A stretch of DNA of 64,000 nt from Flavobacterium piscisymbiosum (GCF_020905295.1 NZ_JAJJMM010000001.1:5704001-5768000); one strand, 5' to 3'. Numbered from the stretch's first letter, positions 43,210 through 53,295 are shown. The notes: generated by a model not told the origin, from the letters alone. Made by a program: numbers and translations.

Positions 43210-46200
43210 ATGAAAAATTTTTTAAAAATAAACTCATTACTATTTCTCCTGCTTGTCACGGCAGGAATTAATGCCCAAAATACAACGCCACTTATACAGT
43301 CTAAACTCGACGGAACTGTGGTAGACGACGTTACAAATCAGCCTGTTATTGGAGCTTCTGTCGTTATTAAAGGAACAACTCACGGTGTTCAGACAGATGC
43401 TGAAGGAAAATTTTATTTTCAAACCGGTCAAAAATTTCCTTATACTTTAATCGTAAGCTACATTGGATATAAAAAAGCTGAAATAATTGTAGACAAAAAC
43501 CCAATTACAATTAATTTAAAAGAAGAACGTCAGGAATTAGATGAATTGGTTGTTGTGGGATACGGTTCTCAAAAGAGAAAAGATATTACAGGTTCTGTAG
43601 CCTCTGTTCCTAAAGCAAATTTATCTCAAGTCACTTCATCTGCAGACAACCTGTTACGAGGTGCGATTCCGGGAGTGGTAGTTACACAAAGTTCGGGTCG
43701 TCCGGGAGCTTCATCAAGCGTACGTATTAGAGGAGGAAACTCGATTACGGCCGGTAATGAACCTCTGTATGTTGTAGACGGAATATTAATCTATAATGAT
43801 AATAACAACAGTACAGCGGGAGTTACGAATGCCGGTGCTACTGTCAATGTTCTCTCTACTATAAACCCAGCTGATATTGAATCTATCGAAGTATTAAAAG
43901 ATGCGTCAGCAACTGCCATTTACGGATCGCGTGGTGCAAATGGTGTCGTTATCATTACTACCAAAAAGGGAACAAAAGGACAGGATAACATTTCGTACCA
44001 AGGTTATTTTGGATTCCAGAATGTATCGAAAAAACTAAACTTAATGAATGCCAGCCAATGGGCAAGCTTGCGCAATGATGTTCAGGCAAGTATTGGTCAG
44101 GCTCCATCTTTTACGCCGGCTCAGATAGAAGCTTTTAAAACATCTGGAAGTTACGATTGGCAAGATGCTCTTTTTAGAACTGCAGCGCCTGTACAAAATC
44201 ATCAGTTATCATTCTCTGGCGGAGATGAGCGTTCCAGATATGCTATTTCTGCAGGATATTTTCAACAAGACGGAATTGTGATTGCATCAGATTTTAAAAG
44301 GATTTCGCTTCGTGTCAATTACGAAAGAAATTACTCTGAGAAATTTAAATTTGGTGTAAATGCCAACTACAGTAATTCGATTTCTAATGGTGTAGGTACA
44401 AATGGCGGTGCGGCTGCCGGAAGATCTCCAAACCCATTAGTGGTGGCATTGTATCAGCCTCCGGTAGTACCTATTAAAAATGCAGACGGAAGTTATAACT
44501 TAACCAATAATCCTTATGCAACTGCAGTAAATGGTATTATACCAAACCCTATCAATGATTTGGTAAGTACGATCAACGAAACTAAAATAAACAGAATTTT
44601 GACCAGCTTATTTGGTGAATATAAGATCACTAAAAAACTTGTTGCAAAAGTAGCCGTGAGTGGTGATGTTATCGATACAAAACAAAACTATTATGCTTCG
44701 TCTACCACTACTGCCGGAGCAGGAACAAAAGGATTGGCTTCTGTGGGAGATCGTCTGGTAAGTTCTGTATTGAATGAAAACACTTTGAATTACAATACTA
44801 CTTTTGGTGAAAACCATAAATTCTCAGCTTTAGGAGGATATACACTTCAATACACTCAAGGTGAAGTAGTAAATGCAGGATCCAATACATTTGTAAATGA
44901 TACTAATACGTATAACGCTCTGCAAGATGGTGTTGCGGTAAAACCTTATAGTGATGCATTCGAAAGTGTATTAAAATCATGGTTAACCAGAATAAATTAT
45001 TCATACAAAGGAAAATACAACTTTACTTTATCTGCACGTGCCGATGGTTCATCACGATTTGGATCGGAATCTCTTTGGGGTTATTTCCCATCAGCAGGGT
45101 TTTCATGGAATATTACCGACGAAGATTTTGCTAAAAACATTAAAGGCGTAACCGAAGCTAAACTTAGAATTACAGCGGGAACAACAGGAAACCAGGAAAT
45201 TGGTAATTACCTTTCTTTAGCTCAAATGGGTTCTGTAAATTATGCCTTTGGAGGAACATTACAGACAGGTTTAGCTCCTACCCGATTGGCAAATCCGGAT
45301 TTGAAATGGGAAAAAACAAATCAGTATAATGTTGGTTTAGATTTATCGCTATTAGATAGAAAAATCAATTTTGTATTTGATGTGTATTACAAGAAAACAA
45401 ATGATTTATTAATTAATGTCCCTATTCCGCTTACTTCAGGTTATGCCACAGTTCTTCAGAATATTGGAGGGGTTGAAAATAAAGGTATCGAAATTGGCTT
45501 AACAACAGAAAATGTAAAAACCGAAAGTTTCTCATGGAACTCAAATGTTGTGTTCTCTGCCAACAAAAACAAAGTGGTTTCGATAGGAAACGGAGTTGAT
45601 CAGTTTTTTCCTGTAGTGCCAAACGGATCTTTACTACAACAACAACCCGTAACAGTAAAAGTAGGACTACCATTAGGAACTTTCTGGGGATACAAAACAA
45701 ATGGAATTTTCCAGACTCAGGAAGAAGTTAATACGCAGCCAAAAATAAACAGTTTAGCCAACACAAAAGTTGGAGACCGAAGATATGTAGATACTAACGG
45801 AGATGGTGTAATCACTGCACTTGACAAAGGTAACTTAGGAAGTTCTCAACCTAAATTTGTTGGAAGTTTCAGCAACACGGTTTCTTATCGTGATTTTGAT
45901 CTTAATTTCTCTTTTCAGGGATCTTATGGCGGCAAGATATTTAATGCCTTAAATCAGCAATTAGAGATTTCTACTCTTGGAACAAATGCTAATGTTACTC
46001 TGGACGATCGCTGGACGCCAACGAATCCAAGCAATGAAGTCCCGAGAGCAACAAGTTCTCCTCTCGGAATCGTTTCTGAGCGTTATGTAGAAGATGCTTC
46101 TTTTTTAAGATTAAAATTAATCACTTTAGGATATACATTGCCTAAAAGCGCTTCTCAAAGATTAGGAGCCAAAAGCATTAAATTCTATGTATCTGCTGAA

Positions 46201-46341
46201 AATTTAATTACATGGACAAAATACACTGGTTATGATCCAGAGGTAAGTTCATACGAACAAAACAACTTATATCCCGGAATTGATTTTGGTTCTTATCCAA
46301 ACTCTAAAACATTCATTTCGGGTCTGAACATAACTTTCTAA
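43210..46341 (+). CDS. SusC/RagA-type TonB-linked outer-membrane transporter
   Basis: A 1043-residue protein with a signal peptide (cleavage near INAQ, residues 20-23), an N-terminal carboxypeptidase-regulatory-like domain (about 33-110, VVDDVTNQPVIGASVVIKGTTHGVQTD), a plug domain with VVVGYGSQKRKDITGSV and IRGGNSITAGNEPLYVVDG, and a 22-strand barrel. It forms a TonB-driven pair with the SusD protein 16 nt downstream. The following sulfatase genes suggest that it imports sulfated organic compounds rather than plain glycans. Its long leader carries Cys-rich uORFs. A second copy begins at 63688. Confidence 0.95.
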   Translation: MKNFLKINSLLFLLLVTAGINAQNTTPLIQSKLDGTVVDDVTNQPVIGASVVIKGTTHGVQTDAEGKFYFQTGQKFPYTLIVSYIGYKKAEIIVDKNPITINLKEERQELDELVVVGYGSQKRKDITGSVASVPKANLSQVTSSADNLLRGAIPGVVVTQSSGRPGASSSVRIRGGNSITAGNEPLYVVDGILIYNDNNNSTAGVTNAGATVNVLSTINPADIESIEVLKDASATAIYGSRGANGVVIITTKKGTKGQDNISYQGYFGFQNVSKKLNLMNASQWASLRNDVQASIGQAPSFTPAQIEAFKTSGSYDWQDALFRTAAPVQNHQLSFSGGDERSRYAISAGYFQQDGIVIASDFKRISLRVNYERNYSEKFKFGVNANYSNSISNGVGTNGGAAAGRSPNPLVVALYQPPVVPIKNADGSYNLTNNPYATAVNGIIPNPINDLVSTINETKINRILTSLFGEYKITKKLVAKVAVSGDVIDTKQNYYASSTTTAGAGTKGLASVGDRLVSSVLNENTLNYNTTFGENHKFSALGGYTLQYTQGEVVNAGSNTFVNDTNTYNALQDGVAVKPYSDAFESVLKSWLTRINYSYKGKYNFTLSARADGSSRFGSESLWGYFPSAGFSWNITDEDFAKNIKGVTEAKLRITAGTTGNQEIGNYLSLAQMGSVNYAFGGTLQTGLAPTRLANPDLKWEKTNQYNVGLDLSLLDRKINFVFDVYYKKTNDLLINVPIPLTSGYATVLQNIGGVENKGIEIGLTTENVKTESFSWNSNVVFSANKNKVVSIGNGVDQFFPVVPNGSLLQQQPVTVKVGLPLGTFWGYKTNGIFQTQEEVNTQPKINSLANTKVGDRRYVDTNGDGVITALDKGNLGSSQPKFVGSFSNTVSYRDFDLNFSFQGSYGGKIFNALNQQLEISTLGTNANVTLDDRWTPTNPSNEVPRATSSPLGIVSERYVEDASFLRLKLITLGYTLPKSASQRLGAKSIKFYVSAENLITWTKYTGYDPEVSSYEQNNLYPGIDFGSYPNSKTFISGLNITF

Positions 46342-46357
46342 GCAAAAAATATACACA

Positions 46358-47830
46358 ATGAAAAAGATTATTATAACAATCATATTTAGCGCCGGTTTAT
46401 TTACATCGTGCGCAGATCTGGAGGTAACACCTACCTCTTTTGTTACCGAAGATAAATATTTTAAAACGCAGGATGATGCCGTTGCAAGTGTAACTGCTGT
46501 TTATGCCTCTTTAAGTCTTGATCCGGGAGAACAAAGTTTATTTGGCAGAAATTTATATTTCTTAACCGATATGGCTACTGATTACGCTGCAGCAGGAGTT
46601 TCGGCAACAAACCCTCAGGTACGAGCTTTAAGCAGTTTGACCCATGATGCCACTTCTGATCGTGTTCAGGTAGCATGGCGTCAGATTTATGCCGGAATCA
46701 ACAGGGCCAATGTATCTATCGATAATATCCCTAAAGTCGTAGGAAACGAAACTGTTAAAACAAGATTGATTAATGAAGCAAAATTCATTAGAGGATTATT
46801 ATACTTTCAGGCAGTTCGTTTGTGGGGAGGAGTGCCAATTGAATTGCATGAACCAACTTCTATACAATTAGAAAGTTTAAAATCACGAAGAGAAACTGTC
46901 GATGCTGTTTACACTCAAATTATTTCAGATTTGAATGCTGCCGAAGCCTTACCGGCAACTTATCCTGCAAGTGATTTAGGACGTGCAACATCAGGAGCTG
47001 CAAAAGCTATTTTAGCAAAAGTATATTTGACCAGAAAAGACTATCCAAATGCCATTTTAAAAGCGAGAGAAGTTATTAATGGCGGTTACGGATATGCTCT
47101 TTTTGAAAGTTTTCAGGATATTTTTACTAAAACAAAAAAGAATGGAAAAGAGCATATTTTCTCTGTACAGTTCGAGCCCAATCAGGCAGGAAACGGATCA
47201 AGCGGAAGTACTTTTCAAGCTACCTCATTTATAGGTTTTACTGCTACAGAACCAGCAGATATTATTTCAGATGTTGCTTTATTTTATGATATATATGCTC
47301 CTGGAGATACAAGAAGAGATGTAAGTTATGCTAAGACCTTACCAATTCCGGGAACTGCAAATATTTACACTTTCCCTAAACCCATTTTTAAAAAATATTT
47401 GGATTTAACCAATGTGGCAACTCCAGGTAACGTAGCTATTAATTTCCCAATTATTCGATATGCTGATATCTTATTGTCTTTAGCGGAAGCGATAAACGAA
47501 CAGGGAACACCAACTCCGGAAGCTTATGAATTGATTAATCAGGTGAGAAGAAGAGCTTTTGGAAAACCAATTACAACGCCAGATGCAGCTGTAGATTTAT
47601 CAGGATTAACTCAGGTTACTTTTAGAGCTGCCATACAGGAAGAACGCAAAAAAGAATTTGTTCAGGAAGGGCAACGCTGGTTTGACCTGGTTCGTTGGGG
47701 AACTCTGGTTACCGAAGTGAAAAAAGTAACGGCAAAAAACTCTGTTTCAGAAAGAAATAACCTTTACCCTATTCCGCAAAGCGAAAGAAGTATTGATCCG
47801 GTTGGTTTGCCACAAAACCCTGGATACTAA
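46358..47830 (+). CDS. RagB/SusD-family lipoprotein
   Basis: A 490-residue surface lipoprotein with a lipobox near residues 15-19 (LFTSC), TPR-like helical segments (FIRGLLYFQAVRLWGG, TSGAAKAILAKVYLTRKDYPNAI) and the SusD C-terminal signature QEERKKEFVQEGQRWFDLVRWG followed by NLYPIPQSE. It lids the SusC transporter encoded just before it and binds the substrate at the cell surface. It is followed by a sulfatase 27 nt downstream, in the same operon. Confidence 0.95.
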   Translation: MKKIIITIIFSAGLFTSCADLEVTPTSFVTEDKYFKTQDDAVASVTAVYASLSLDPGEQSLFGRNLYFLTDMATDYAAAGVSATNPQVRALSSLTHDATSDRVQVAWRQIYAGINRANVSIDNIPKVVGNETVKTRLINEAKFIRGLLYFQAVRLWGGVPIELHEPTSIQLESLKSRRETVDAVYTQIISDLNAAEALPATYPASDLGRATSGAAKAILAKVYLTRKDYPNAILKAREVINGGYGYALFESFQDIFTKTKKNGKEHIFSVQFEPNQAGNGSSGSTFQATSFIGFTATEPADIISDVALFYDIYAPGDTRRDVSYAKTLPIPGTANIYTFPKPIFKKYLDLTNVATPGNVAINFPIIRYADILLSLAEAINEQGTPTPEAYELINQVRRRAFGKPITTPDAAVDLSGLTQVTFRAAIQEERKKEFVQEGQRWFDLVRWGTLVTEVKKVTAKNSVSERNNLYPIPQSERSIDPVGLPQNPGY

Positions 47831-47857
47831 TAACCGATTTTCATCCAAATAAATAAA

Positions 47858-49426
47858 ATGATTAAAAAACTGTTCATTATTGCCCTATTGGTTATTGCAC
47901 AATTTCAGCTATTGGCACAGAAAAAGCAACCTAATATCATCGTCATTTTGGCAGATGATTTAGGTTTCTCAGATATTGGTGCTTTTGGGTCAGAAATTAA
48001 AACTCCAAACTTAGATAAGCTCGCTAAAAACGGGCTTATTATAAAGCAGTTTTACAATGCAGGACGTTGTTGTCCTTCCCGGGCTTCATTGCTCACGGGT
48101 TTATATCCACACCAGGCAGGAGTTGGTGATATGGTTCAGGACAAAGGATTTCCTACCTATCAGGGATATTTAAACGACCATTGCATCACTATTGGACAAG
48201 CACTCAAACAGGCAGGATATAATACAATTGTTTCCGGAAAATGGCACGTGGGTCTTGTACCATCAGCCTGGGCAGTTAATAGAGGGTTTGATGATTCTTT
48301 TACTTTACAAAATAATGGAAGCAGTTATTTCAACTCAGAACCTTTATATAACGACGGACGAAAAGTCACTTTTAGGAAAGGAGATAAAGAAATTATTCGC
48401 AAGGATACTTCGACTTATCTGACTCAGGAAATAACCAATTTTGCCCTTAGTTCTTTAGAAAAACAAAGAAATCAGCAAAAGCCTTTTTTTCTTTATGTGG
48501 CTTATAATGCTCCACATTGGCCCATTCAGGCATTGCCCGAAGATATTGCAAAATACAAAGGCAAATACCTCGAAGGCTGGGATAAATTGAGAGCAAGCCG
48601 TTTCAAAAAATTGAAAGAACAAGGCATCATTGATAAAAATTGGGACTTATCAAATCGCTTTGAAAAAGTACCGGATTGGGAAAAACTAAGCGTCGAAGAA
48701 AAAGACAAATGGGATACGCGAATGGCAATTTACGCCGCCATGATCGACCGAATGGATGCCGGAATTGGAGAAATCCTGCAGAAAGTCAAGTCGTTGGGAG
48801 AAGAAGATAATACGATCGTTCTTTTTCTTTCGGATAATGGCGGAAGTGCTGATGATGTAAAAAACTGGAATTATGTTACACAAAAAAACGGGACACCAGG
48901 TTCAGTTGCATCAATTGACAGTTACGAAAGTCCATGGGGAAATGTGAGCAACACGCCTTTTCAATTATTCAAAAAGAACACTCACGAAGGTGGCATTGCT
49001 TCCCCTTTTATTGCTTATTATCCTAAGCATATTAAAGCGGGAACAGTAAGCAACAGAGTAAGTCATTTGATTGATATTTTTCCAACTTTTCTCGAGTATG
49101 CGGGGTTTCAATATCCGGATTCTTTTCAGGGAAAAAAGCTAACACCTTTAGAAGGAATTAGTTTAAAAAAGGAATTTGAAGGACAACAATCTGATGCACA
49201 TGAAGCTTTGTTTTGGGAACATGAAGGCAGCAAAGCAGTACGAAAAGGACAATGGAAGGCTGTAGCCGAAAACAATCAGCCTTGGGAATTGTACAATCTT
49301 GCTACTGACAGAACCGAAACAAAAAACGTAGCAAAATCAGAACCGAAACTACTCCAAAACCTGATTGAATTACATCAACAATGGTCCGCAAAAGTAGGCG
49401 TACAAGATTGGAATAAAATAAAATAG
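47858..49426 (+). CDS. Type I arylsulfatase-family sulfatase 1
   Basis: A 522-residue exported sulfatase with a signal peptide (to about residue 21). Metal-site Asp pair D33/D34 (ILADDLGFSD), the formylglycine motif C71-C-P-S-R75 and GKWHVG are present, as is a C-terminal LYNLATDRTE segment. The Cys must be matured to formylglycine; no maturase is encoded in this window. It hydrolyses a sulfate ester, probably in the periplasm, as part of the SusCD operon. The exact substrate is unknown. Confidence 0.93.
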   Translation: MIKKLFIIALLVIAQFQLLAQKKQPNIIVILADDLGFSDIGAFGSEIKTPNLDKLAKNGLIIKQFYNAGRCCPSRASLLTGLYPHQAGVGDMVQDKGFPTYQGYLNDHCITIGQALKQAGYNTIVSGKWHVGLVPSAWAVNRGFDDSFTLQNNGSSYFNSEPLYNDGRKVTFRKGDKEIIRKDTSTYLTQEITNFALSSLEKQRNQQKPFFLYVAYNAPHWPIQALPEDIAKYKGKYLEGWDKLRASRFKKLKEQGIIDKNWDLSNRFEKVPDWEKLSVEEKDKWDTRMAIYAAMIDRMDAGIGEILQKVKSLGEEDNTIVLFLSDNGGSADDVKNWNYVTQKNGTPGSVASIDSYESPWGNVSNTPFQLFKKNTHEGGIASPFIAYYPKHIKAGTVSNRVSHLIDIFPTFLEYAGFQYPDSFQGKKLTPLEGISLKKEFEGQQSDAHEALFWEHEGSKAVRKGQWKAVAENNQPWELYNLATDRTETKNVAKSEPKLLQNLIELHQQWSAKVGVQDWNKIK

Positions 49427-49469
49427 CTAAACAATGATTACGCATTAAATAATTAAAAAATTTAATCTA

Positions 49470-51395
49470 ATGAAAAATTTAAAATTGAATACTAAAATCA
49501 AAAGTCCACAAAAAGGGCTGTTGATTACTGCATTAATATTGACGCAATTAGGTTTTGCGCAAATAAAACCTGATCCAAATTACAAAGGTGTAATTGGTAA
49601 AACCTTAGCCGATTCTAAAGAATATTGGCCAGATCCTGTAAAAGCTCCTGAAGGTGCGCCAAACGTAGTCTGGATTTTATTAGATGATGTGGGTTACGGC
49701 GCTACAAGTGCTTTTGGAGGTTTGATCAACACGCCTACTTTCGAGAGTTTGGCCAATAATGGTTTGCGTTATACCAACTTTCATACTACTGCGATTTGTG
49801 CGCCAACCCGTGCCGGATTATTAACTGGTCGTAATGCACACGCAGTTCACGTAGGTGGATTTTCGCATACTGCCATGTCAGCCGGTTTTCCGGGATATGA
49901 TGGTCGAATTCCGTCTTCGGCAGGAACAATTGCTGAGATTTTACGCGACAACGGATACAATACCTTTGCCGTCGGTAAATACGGTGTAACTCCAGATGAA
50001 GATGCTACAGATGCAGGTCCGTTTGACAGATGGCCAACGGGAAAAGGTTTTGATCATTTCTACGGATTCTTAGGATCAGAAACAGATCAGTACAATCCGG
50101 ATTTAGTTGAAGATCAAACCTGGTTAAACGGAAATACAAGACTGAATAATGCAGGAAATGATAAATCTAAAAACCAATTTACAGCTGATTTAAAAGGAAA
50201 ACACTTAAGTGAATTAATCACAGACAAAGCCATTACCTATATCGATCGCCAGAAAAGTGCAGCACCAAACAAACCTTTCTTTTTATATTATGCGCCAGGA
50301 GCAACACATTCTCCGCATCAGGTAGCCAAAGAATGGAGTGATAAATACAAAGGTAAATTTGATGAAGGCTGGGATGTTTACCGCGATAAAGTAATTGCCA
50401 ATCAAAAGAAGTTAGGTTTAATTCCGGCTGATGCCAAATTGCCTACGCGTGATTCGTATGTAAAAGCATGGAATACTTTATCTCCTGACGAAAAGAAACT
50501 ATACGCTCGTTTCATGGAAATCTACGCCGGATATCTGGAATATACGGATTATGAAGTAAGCCGAATCGTTAATCATCTGAAAGAAATAAATCAGTTAGAC
50601 AATACCGTTTTCTACGTTGTTTTGGGTGATAATGGAGCTAGTAAAGAAGGAACAGGATCCGGAACAATCGATCAGCCGTTGTTGAAAAAATTATTTGGGA
50701 ATGGTTCTAAAGAAGATGATGTAAAAGAAAACCTGGCTAAAATTGATCTTTTGGGAACTCCGGAAGCTATCGAAGGAAATTATCCTTATGGATGGGCTTT
50801 GGCAGCGAATACACCTTTTAAAAACCTAAAACAAGATGCTCATTCTGAAGGAGGAACGCGTAATCCGTTGATTGTTTATTATCCAAAAGGAATAAAAACT
50901 CCGGGAATTCGTAACCAATACGGTCACGTGATCGATATTTTACCAACCACTCTGGAAACAGTTGGCATTACTGCTCCAAAGGAAATCCGCGGTATTGCTC
51001 AGGATTCTATTCAGGGAACTTCATTAGCCTATTCTTATGCTGATGCAAAAGCGCCTTCAAGACATAAAATTCAATACTATTATATTTTTGGTTCAAGAGC
51101 TTTGTACAAAGACGGCTGGAAAGCTGCGGCACCTCATCATCCTGATTTTATCGATATTGTTGATAATGGCGCTTTGGCAAAAAGTACAGGACCAAGTACC
51201 TACGACAATGATGTTTGGGAGTTATACAACCTGAATACTGACTTTAACGAAAGAGTTGATCTGGCTAAAAAGAATCCTGAAAAACTAAAAGAACTTCAGG
51301 CTGCTTTTGATGATCAGGCGAAGAAAAATAACATCTATCCTTTTATCGACTGGCAGGATGTTTTGAAACAACGAGTTCACAAGAAAAATAAATAG
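49470..51395 (+). CDS. Type I arylsulfatase-family sulfatase 2 (AtsA-like)
   Basis: A 641-residue sulfatase with an N-terminal signal region (about 16-30). PNVVWILLDDVGYGATSAFGG, the formylglycine motif C110-A-P-T-R114, and PFFLYYAPGATHSPHQVAKEW match larger arylsulfatases of the AtsA type. The CxPTR variant is accepted by formylglycine-generating enzymes. It lies 43 nt after sulfatase 1 and 69 nt before the DUF1254-like gene; a short inverted AGTACTATTCATCATG / CATGAATAGTACT hairpin follows the stop (51406-51443). Confidence 0.92.
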   Translation: MKNLKLNTKIKSPQKGLLITALILTQLGFAQIKPDPNYKGVIGKTLADSKEYWPDPVKAPEGAPNVVWILLDDVGYGATSAFGGLINTPTFESLANNGLRYTNFHTTAICAPTRAGLLTGRNAHAVHVGGFSHTAMSAGFPGYDGRIPSSAGTIAEILRDNGYNTFAVGKYGVTPDEDATDAGPFDRWPTGKGFDHFYGFLGSETDQYNPDLVEDQTWLNGNTRLNNAGNDKSKNQFTADLKGKHLSELITDKAITYIDRQKSAAPNKPFFLYYAPGATHSPHQVAKEWSDKYKGKFDEGWDVYRDKVIANQKKLGLIPADAKLPTRDSYVKAWNTLSPDEKKLYARFMEIYAGYLEYTDYEVSRIVNHLKEINQLDNTVFYVVLGDNGASKEGTGSGTIDQPLLKKLFGNGSKEDDVKENLAKIDLLGTPEAIEGNYPYGWALAANTPFKNLKQDAHSEGGTRNPLIVYYPKGIKTPGIRNQYGHVIDILPTTLETVGITAPKEIRGIAQDSIQGTSLAYSYADAKAPSRHKIQYYYIFGSRALYKDGWKAAAPHHPDFIDIVDNGALAKSTGPSTYDNDVWELYNLNTDFNERVDLAKKNPEKLKELQAAFDDQAKKNNIYPFIDWQDVLKQRVHKKNK

Positions 51396-51405
51396 AAATC
51401 CATCA

Positions 51406-51443
51406 GTACTATTCATCATGCTGTAAAGTATCATGAATAGTAC
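51406..51443 (+). terminator. Hairpin after sulfatase 2
   Basis: CAGTACTATTCATGATACTTTACAG-type inverted repeat: AGTACTATTCATCATG (51406-51421) pairs with CATGAATAGTACT (51430-51443) with small bulges. It lacks a long T run, so termination is uncertain; processing or partial termination is possible. Confidence 0.45.
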
Positions 51444-51464
51444 TGATATTAAAACAAGTAAATT

Positions 51465-52016
51465 ATGGCAGCAACAAAACCAATTTTGAAAAAAGGCTTC
51501 TTCGCCTTGATTCTTGTAGTAATTGCAGTAAGTTTTTACTACCTCACGATCTGGATAACTCCTTATTACGTTCAAAAAAAGTTTGCAGAAAAAAGCTTAG
51601 GCGTTGTCAATACTCCCCGATTTGGAGACCAGCCCAATGCTGAAAACAGCAGAGTAATTCCGTTACCAAATCCTGACTTTTTATATTCGACAATCAATTA
51701 CGATTTGAAAGATGATGTATTGAAAATTTCAGGAATTGTTCCCGATTCTACTTATTGGTCCATTTCGGCTTATCAGGAAAACACCACTAATTTTTTTGTT
51801 GAAAATGAAGAAAAAGTAAAAGCCAAATTCGAATATTATTTAGCTCCTGAAGGAAGTACTGCCGAAATCTTGAAAAATATTCCAAAGGAAAAAATCATTT
51901 ACAGTCCAACGAATAAAGGATTGATTCTGTTTCGTTATTTGGTTTCGAAAGCATATCCGGTAAAAACATTGGCCGAATTGCAACATGGTGTTACGGTAGA
52001 GAAATTAGGGAAGTAA
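51465..52016 (+). CDS. Membrane-anchored DUF1254-like protein
   Basis: A 183-residue protein with one N-terminal transmembrane helix (about 9-30) and a beta-rich domain. PNPDFLYSTINYDLKDDVL and SGIVPDSTYWSISAYQENTTNFF match the PNNDTLYS and YW.fQ..D..TNNFa pattern of DUF1254. It lies in the sulfatase block. A DUF1214-like gene follows at 52463, so the two halves that are usually one protein appear as two anchored proteins. No activity is known to me. Confidence 0.75.
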   Translation: MAATKPILKKGFFALILVVIAVSFYYLTIWITPYYVQKKFAEKSLGVVNTPRFGDQPNAENSRVIPLPNPDFLYSTINYDLKDDVLKISGIVPDSTYWSISAYQENTTNFFVENEEKVKAKFEYYLAPEGSTAEILKNIPKEKIIYSPTNKGLILFRYLVSKAYPVKTLAELQHGVTVEKLGK

Positions 52017-52023
52017 GCTTAAC

Positions 52024-52215
52024 CTTTGTCATGATACGCGGATGACACGGATTTGCTTTGCAAAGACGCGGATTTAAACAGATTTTTTAGTTTAATCCAT
52101 CACTCGCGATTGTAACCGCACAAGCTTTGTCATGATACGCGGATGAAACGGGTTTGCTTTGCAAAGACACGGATTTAAACGGATTTTTTAGTTTAATCAT
52201 CATTCGCGATCGTAA
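52024..52215. repeat. Tandem duplication of about 101 bp
   Basis: CTTTGTCATGATACGCGGAT begins at 52024 and again at 52125; both copies continue with a GGATTTGCTTTGCAAAGAC-like stretch and a TTTTTTAGTTTAATC stretch. The two units differ at several bases. It lies in the gap between the DUF1254 and DUF1214 genes. Confidence 0.8.
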
Positions 52216-52278
52216 GCCCAAAGTTTGTCATCCTGAGCGAAGTCGAAGGACACACGCGAAACTCGAAAAAGATTGATC

Positions 52279-52350
52279 TAGCCCCGATAGTCCCGAGGCT
52301 TCGGGAAGAACAAAAGGTTGGAACGAATAGCGGGATTAGCTTCTGAAAAA
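52279..52350 (+). repeat. Repeat family D, copy 3
   Basis: AGCCCCGATAG arm, variable hairpin TCCCGAGGCTTCGGGA, then CAAAAGGTTGGAACGAATAG and CGGGATTAGCTTCTGAAAA. Confidence 0.75.
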
Positions 52351-52393
52351 GATTCGGTTTTACATAGAAATCGAAATGGAAAAAACGTATGAA

Positions 52394-52426
52394 AGCTTTG
52401 TCAAAGTTTAAAACTTTGACAAAGCT
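52394..52426. repeat. Palindrome family E, copy 1
   Basis: AGCTTTGTCAAAGTTT and AAACTTTGACAAAGCT are perfect 16-bp arms around one base. The same palindrome is at 57397-57429, with fragments near 12678 and 13154. Confidence 0.8.
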
Positions 52427-52462
52427 GCCCAAACAAAACATTCAATTTAAATAAAAATAAAA

Positions 52463-53056
52463 ATGGCTTTAAATCAAAAAATTAAAAAGATAGGACTTGC
52501 GGTAGCATTGATCATTCTGGCTATTGTATTTGGGAGTGCCGTTGGTGTTTACAACATCAAATCCGGCAAAAGCGATTCGCAACGCATTATTGGTAACTGG
52601 CAAACGGTTGATAAAGACAAAGACCTCAACTCAGCCGATTTGCTAACCATAGCACAAGTGGCAGTTTACGGACCTTATGCCTTAACAAAAAAAGAAGTTA
52701 TCTACCTGAGCACAAGTACTGATAGCGAAGGAAACGCATTAGACCCAAAAGCTGATTATGTAATTAGCGGAAAAAAACTAGACGCGAAATATTGGAGCAT
52801 TACAGCGTATGACGAAAATGGTTTTTTAATTAAAAACCCAATCAATAAATACAGCTATAATCTTGAAGATGTAAAATATGAAGCTGATAGTACTTCGTAT
52901 AAAATCAATCTTTCGGGAACTGAGAAAAAAGAAAACTGGCTGCCAATCAACGATGTTCAAAAAGCAAGTTTAATCATTCGTTTGTACTTGCCTTCTGAAA
53001 AACTCAGAGAAAATTTAACGGTGGAAACGCTTCCAACCATTCAAAAAGTAAAATAA
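52463..53056 (+). CDS. Membrane-anchored DUF1214 protein
   Basis: A 197-residue protein with one N-terminal helix (about 11-30) and a DUF1214 domain: KEVIYLSTSTDSEGNALDPK, KYWSITAYDENGFLIKNPIN and ENWLPINDVQKASLIIRLYLP. It complements the DUF1254-like protein encoded upstream. In other bacteria DUF1254 and DUF1214 are usually joined; here they are split by a 446-bp repeat-rich gap. The beta-sandwich fold is presumed periplasmic or surface exposed. Function unknown. Confidence 0.82.
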   Translation: MALNQKIKKIGLAVALIILAIVFGSAVGVYNIKSGKSDSQRIIGNWQTVDKDKDLNSADLLTIAQVAVYGPYALTKKEVIYLSTSTDSEGNALDPKADYVISGKKLDAKYWSITAYDENGFLIKNPINKYSYNLEDVKYEADSTSYKINLSGTEKKENWLPINDVQKASLIIRLYLPSEKLRENLTVETLPTIQKVK

Positions 53057-53295
53057 CAATCAATACGTATTATAACAAATTTGGAAAAAATCAATAAATA
53101 AAACTCTATTAATTCAATAGAACTAAAGTAGTATTTTATTTATTTTTACATTGATTAAAAACGCATTGATTTTCAATACAGTTATAAACATAAAAATTAG
53201 AAATCATGAAATCGCCTCTAAAACAAAATCTGTGCAAAACAAACAGCAATAATGGCGATTACATATTTGACAATTAAAAAATAAAATTCACAAAT
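53057..53295. other. Short gap before the small membrane protein
   Basis: AT-rich, with no convincing regulatory motif. A 23-codon frame (53206-53277) with one Cys is present but has no supporting feature. Confidence 0.5.

Larger units (their letters stand above)
52017..52462. other. 446-bp repeat-filled gap between DUF1254 and DUF1214 genes
   Basis: No gene is supported. In order it holds a tandem duplication (52024-52215), a GTCATCCTGAGCGAAGTCGA element (52229-52248), a family D copy (52279-52350) and a family E palindrome (52394-52426). This piling up of four repeat types marks a soft spot for insertions. Confidence 0.7.

Noticed and set aside
53206..53277. 23-codon ORF (MKSPLKQNLCKTNSNNG...) before the small membrane protein
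   Set aside because: No conservation evidence, a single Cys, no hydrophobic pattern and no nearby structure; kept only as a note.
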